Assembly (NCBI RefSeq): GCF_003248355.1
Contig: NZ_QKWY01000002.1
Span: 1-64,000, forward strand
DNA length: 64,000 nt
Direction of reading: 5' to 3'
From: Streptomyces sp. AC1-42W
Lineage (GTDB): Bacteria; Actinomycetota; Actinomycetes; Streptomycetales; Streptomycetaceae
Positions 61,701-64,000 of this stretch are shown here, in pieces (positions within the stretch are counted from its first letter, which is position 1; every line of letters starts with the position of its first letter). The notes beneath the pieces are model-generated. The model ran no database searches. It had not been told where the DNA came from and worked only from the letters and a program-made list of their open reading frames with translations. The translations under genes were made by a program, and so were the position numbers.

Positions 61701-63809
61701 GTCGCGCCCGACGACCTGGCTCCCGTGCTGCCCGCGCTGACCAGCTGGCGGGCCGGTCGGCGCGAGGCGTCGGCCGTGGACGCGCTGCGCTACCGGGTCG
61801 CCTGGGCGCCCGTCGCGGACTTCGCGCCCCCCACCCCGCTCGGCGGTGACTGGTTCGTCGTACACGCGCCGGAGCAGCGCCCGCTCGCGGAGGCGCTGGC
61901 CGGGGCGCTGACGGAGCGGGGCGTGCGCCCCGTACTGGCCGCCGGCCTGCCGAAGGCCGATGGCTCGTCGCAGCCGAACAGCCCGTCGCAGCCGAACAGC
62001 CAGTCGCCGTCCAACGGCACGTCGCAGTACGACAATCCGCTGACGTTCGACGGTCTGCCGCCGTCCCCGCCGCCCGCCGGGATCGTCAGCCTGCTCGCGC
62101 TCGACCGCACCCCGCACCCGGACCACCCCGTGCTCTCCCAGGGGCTCGCGGACACCACCGCCCTGCTGCGTGACGCGGCGGCCCTGGAGTGGACGGCCCC
62201 GGTGTGGTGCGTGACGCGGGGCGCGGTGGCGACGGACGACGCGGACACGGCGGTACGGCCCGAGCAGACCGCGGTGTGGGGGCTCGGCGCGGCCCTCGCC
62301 CTGGAGGCCCCGGGCACCTGGGGCGGCCTGATCGACCTGCCCCCGGACGCCGACGACACGGCACTGCACCGGGTTTGCGACGTCCTCGCCGGGGGAAGCG
62401 GCGAGGACCAGGTGGCGGTGCGCCCCGAGGGTGTGTACGCCCGACGGCTGGTCCGGCCCGCGCAGCCCGACCCGGTCGCGCACTGGCGGGCCAGGGGCAC
62501 CGTCCTCGTCACCGGAGGCACCGGCGGGATCGGCGCCCATGTGGCCCGGATGCTCGCCGCCGACGGGGCCGAACACGTGGTGCTCGCCGGGCGGCGCGGC
62601 CCGGACGCGCCGGGCGCCGCCGAACTGGCCGCAGAGATCGAGGCCATGGGCGTCCGCGTCTCCGTCGCGGCCTGCGACATGGCCGACCGCGCATCCGTAC
62701 GCGCCCTGCTCGCCGGCCTCAGCGGCCTCACCGCCGTGTTCCACGCGGCCGGGCTTCCGCAGCGCATCGCCCCGCTCGGCGAACTGGGACTCGACGAGCT
62801 GGCGCACGTCGCCGACGCCAAGGTGCTCGGCGCCCGCCACCTGGACGAACTCCTCGGTGACACCCCGCTCGACGCGTTCGTACTGTTCTCGTCCGGCGCC
62901 GCCGTCTGGGGCAGCGCGGGCCAGTCCGCGTACGGCAGTGCCAACGCCTGCCTCGACGGGCTCGCACACAGCCGGCGCGCCCGTGGACTCGCCGCCACAT
63001 CGGTGGCATGGGGATCGTGGGACGGGGGAATGGTCGACGCCGAACTCGCCGCCGTCATGCGCCGTATGGGTGCCCCCGCGATGGACCCGGCCCTCGCCAT
63101 CGGGGCGCTGCGCCGCATTCTTACGGGTGGCGGCTCGCACGCCGTGGTAGCCGACTTCGACTGGGACCGCTTCGCCCCCACCTACGTACTGGCCCGCCCC
63201 CGCCCGCTCCTGGACGCCCTGCCCGAAGCACGCGCCGCGCTCAGCACGGAGGGGGCCGGGGACGGCGGAGCCGAAGGTTCCGGGCTTGCGGACCGGCTGG
63301 CCGGGCTCGCCGAAGCGGAACAGCGGTCCGCTCTTCTCGACCTCGTCCGTACGCATGTCGCGGCGCTGCTCGGGTACGACGATGCGTCCGACGTCGGCGC
63401 GGACCGGGACTTCACCGACCTCGGGTTCGACTCGGTGGCCGCCGTCGACCTGCGTACCAAGCTCGTCGCGGCGACCGGGCGCCCGCTGCCCACCAGCATG
63501 ATCTACGACCACCCGAGCCCCGGAGCGCTGGCCGGTCACTTGTGGACGGAGCTGTGCCAGGGCGACAGCCTCGGCGAACTCCCCGTACTGGCGCAGCTCG
63601 ACCGCCTGGAGGAGGCCGCGGCGGCGCTCGCCGCCGAGGACATCGAGGCCACCCGGATCACGGCCCGTCTCCAGGGCCTGCTCACCCGGCTGACCGCGAC
63701 CCTCGACGCACAGCACGGCGACGGCGGCCAGAAGGTCGGCGACCAGCTGGAAGCCGCCACCGCCGACGACGTCTTCGCCTTCATCGACAACGAACTCGGC
63801 CTCACCTGA
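58752..63809 (+). CDS. Type I PKS module 7 (KS-AT-KR-ACP)
   Basis: 1,685 residues from ATG 58752 (GAGG five bases upstream), 32 bases after module 6. Docking helix 1-33 (SNDDKLRDYLKRATAELQRT). KS 34-450 (DTACSSSL); AT 595-880 with GHSVGE and HAFH (malonyl); KR with structural part from ~1010 and catalytic part 1250-1440 (TGGTGGIG, FSSGAAVWGSAGQSAYGSAN); ACP 1520-1603 (LGFDSV); C-terminal docking to 1685. The KR is A-type: it has the diagnostic Trp before the Tyr and lacks LDD (HAAGLPQRI), giving the opposite hydroxyl configuration from the B-type KRs upstream. A Ser/Gln/Asn/Pro-rich repeat (SSQPNSPSQPNSQSPS) sits inside the KR structural half. The product after this step should bear a beta-hydroxyl. 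Confidence 0.95.
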   Translation: MSNDDKLRDYLKRATAELQRTRRQLSEAEARASEPVAIVAMGCRFPGGIASPEDLWELVDAGRDAVSLFPDGRGWDMEALYDPEPSTPGRTYCREGGFLHDAGDFDADFFKISPREARDTDPQQRLLLEVSWEVIERAGIDPTSLKGSRTGVFAGVVYHDYPGGGGTGGLASVASGRIAYTLGLEGPAVTVDTACSSSLVALHLAVQSVRSGECALALAGGVTVMASPDSFVGFSQDRGLAPDGRCKSFAAAADGTTWSEGAGMLLVERLSDARRNGHPVLAVVRGSAMNSDGASNGLTAPNGPSQQRVIQQALASGGLVPADVDAVEAHGTGTTLGDPIEAQALIAAYGRERAADRPLWLGSFKSNIGHAQAAAGVGGVIKMVQAMKAGVLPRTLHVDEPSPHVDWSAGSVRLLTEPVAWPDLGRAKRAGVSSFGLSGTNVHVIVEEAPAAADSPAAAVSATDAEGTAKGTAAGERPVKSPAAGEDAASDAADSERTGEGAVPRFVPVLVSARRPEALAAQAARLADHLEAHPAVPLADTGWSLATTRAALEHRAVVVADTQASAGHADLVRALRAVADGSADAVVTGEARPDALSAVLFTGQGAQRLGMGRELHAAYPVFARAFDEAVDALDAHLDDSLRAAMWGEDRELLDGTGLAQPALFACEVALYRLVESWGVRPDFLAGHSVGEFAVAHVAGVLSLADAAKLVAARGRLMRALPPGGAMVAVEASEDEVTPLLTPETGIAALNGPRSVIVSGGETEALALAEHFAGEGRRTKRLAVSHAFHSPLMEPMLDDFRAVAESVTYATARIPVVSTVTGELAGDDELACADYWVRHVRASVRFGDAVRALAAKGVHTFLELGPDAALTPLGPDCLAGADEGADQPAFTAALRRDRDEARVLTEAVALLHTRGVPVDWNACFTAGGHRPHRVDLPTYAFQHRTYWAAAPDTAPAAAPADPGEAGFWAAVEREDAAGLAERIGVAPDDLAPVLPALTSWRAGRREASAVDALRYRVAWAPVADFAPPTPLGGDWFVVHAPEQRPLAEALAGALTERGVRPVLAAGLPKADGSSQPNSPSQPNSQSPSNGTSQYDNPLTFDGLPPSPPPAGIVSLLALDRTPHPDHPVLSQGLADTTALLRDAAALEWTAPVWCVTRGAVATDDADTAVRPEQTAVWGLGAALALEAPGTWGGLIDLPPDADDTALHRVCDVLAGGSGEDQVAVRPEGVYARRLVRPAQPDPVAHWRARGTVLVTGGTGGIGAHVARMLAADGAEHVVLAGRRGPDAPGAAELAAEIEAMGVRVSVAACDMADRASVRALLAGLSGLTAVFHAAGLPQRIAPLGELGLDELAHVADAKVLGARHLDELLGDTPLDAFVLFSSGAAVWGSAGQSAYGSANACLDGLAHSRRARGLAATSVAWGSWDGGMVDAELAAVMRRMGAPAMDPALAIGALRRILTGGGSHAVVADFDWDRFAPTYVLARPRPLLDALPEARAALSTEGAGDGGAEGSGLADRLAGLAEAEQRSALLDLVRTHVAALLGYDDASDVGADRDFTDLGFDSVAAVDLRTKLVAATGRPLPTSMIYDHPSPGALAGHLWTELCQGDSLGELPVLAQLDRLEEAAAALAAEDIEATRITARLQGLLTRLTATLDAQHGDGGQKVGDQLEAATADDVFAFIDNELGLT

Positions 63810-63819
63810 CCGACCGCGC

Positions 63820-63845
63820 GCCCGGTGCCGGCGACGGCACCGGGC
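63820..63845 (+). terminator. Hairpin between PKS genes 4 and 5
   Basis: GCCCGGTGCCG (63820-63830) pairs perfectly with CGGCACCGGGC (63835-63845) around GCGA, 11 bases after the stop of module 7. It may be a partial terminator or an mRNA-stabilising element, since the next PKS gene follows 75 bases later. Confidence 0.5.
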
Positions 63846-63919
63846 CCCGCCCCGCATCTGCGACCCGACTCGACCTCACGGCATGAACCGGCATGAACAA
63901 GGACTCGGTGGGACCCAAC

Positions 63920-64000
63920 ATGTCCAATGACGACGCACGGCTTCTCGACTACCTCAAGCGGGTCACGGCGGATCTGCACCAGACGCGGCGCAGGCTCCAG
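63920..64000 (+). CDS. Start of the next type I PKS gene (truncated by window end)
   Basis: ATG 63920 opens MSNDDARLLDYLKRVTADLH and QTRRRLQ, the same N-terminal docking coiled coil as in modules 6 and 7. It should pair with the C-terminal docking end of module 7, so it encodes module 8 and beyond. Only 27 codons are visible. Confidence 0.85.
   Translation, partial: MSNDDARLLDYLKRVTADLHQTRRRLQ

Overview
The window is high-GC actinobacterial DNA, almost certainly from a Streptomyces. Evidence is third-position G/C codon use, Streptomyces-type tRNA genes, a subtilisin-inhibitor-like gene, a pSAM2-like integrated conjugative element and a modular type I polyketide synthase (PKS).

Layout. Positions 1-2640 are chromosome: a PAS sensor gene running off the left edge, an SSI-like protease-inhibitor gene and tRNA-Ser(GCU). 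Positions 2760-16825 are tRNA-Arg(ACG) with a 14-kb AICE (actinomycete integrative and conjugative element) inserted in its 3' end, bounded by a ~55-60 bp direct repeat (attL 2791-2845, attR 16766-16825). The AICE carries int, xis, rep, a DUF2637/Spd-like membrane protein and an FtsK-type tra gene on the minus strand, a GntR regulator on the plus strand, and cargo. The cargo is an XRE/TPR regulator facing a small operon: two small proteins, a 39-residue candidate precursor peptide, an asparagine-synthetase/lasso-cyclase-like enzyme and a SAM methyltransferase. An Mrr-like nuclease gene follows. Positions 16840-21396 are three nested insertion sequences: an IS4-family element inside an IS630-family element inside an IS30-family element, the last sitting in the loop of the old tRNA-Arg terminator. 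An IS1634-type element (21858-23643) and an XRE/TPR regulator follow.

Positions 25450-64000 are the start of a type I PKS cluster. Minus-strand genes encode a type II thioesterase and epsilon and beta subunits of an acyl-CoA carboxylase. Divergently there are four complete PKS genes and the start of a fifth. The order is loading ACP; modules 1-3 (KS-AT-DH-KR-ACP each); modules 4-5 (same); module 6 (KS-AT-ACP); module 7 (KS-AT-KR-ACP). Every AT has the GHS(I/V)GE and HAFH motifs expected for malonyl-CoA, and the carboxylase beta subunit has the AccB-type isoleucine. The predicted early chain is a starter loaded in trans onto the free-standing N-terminal ACP, followed by up to five conjugated double bonds, a ketone and a hydroxyl. 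This resembles polyene macrolactam or linear aminopolyol polyene assembly lines; the product itself cannot be named from this window.

The first ~5.8 kb contains many single-base indels that break every long gene and even the tRNA T-arms, while the next ~11 kb is clean. These breaks are most likely sequence errors rather than true pseudogenes, although they are typed here by what the sequence shows.

The most promising undescribed system is the AICE-borne peptide operon at 10888-15287, which looks like a RiPP pathway with a cyclase-like enzyme but no lasso B1/B2 partners.
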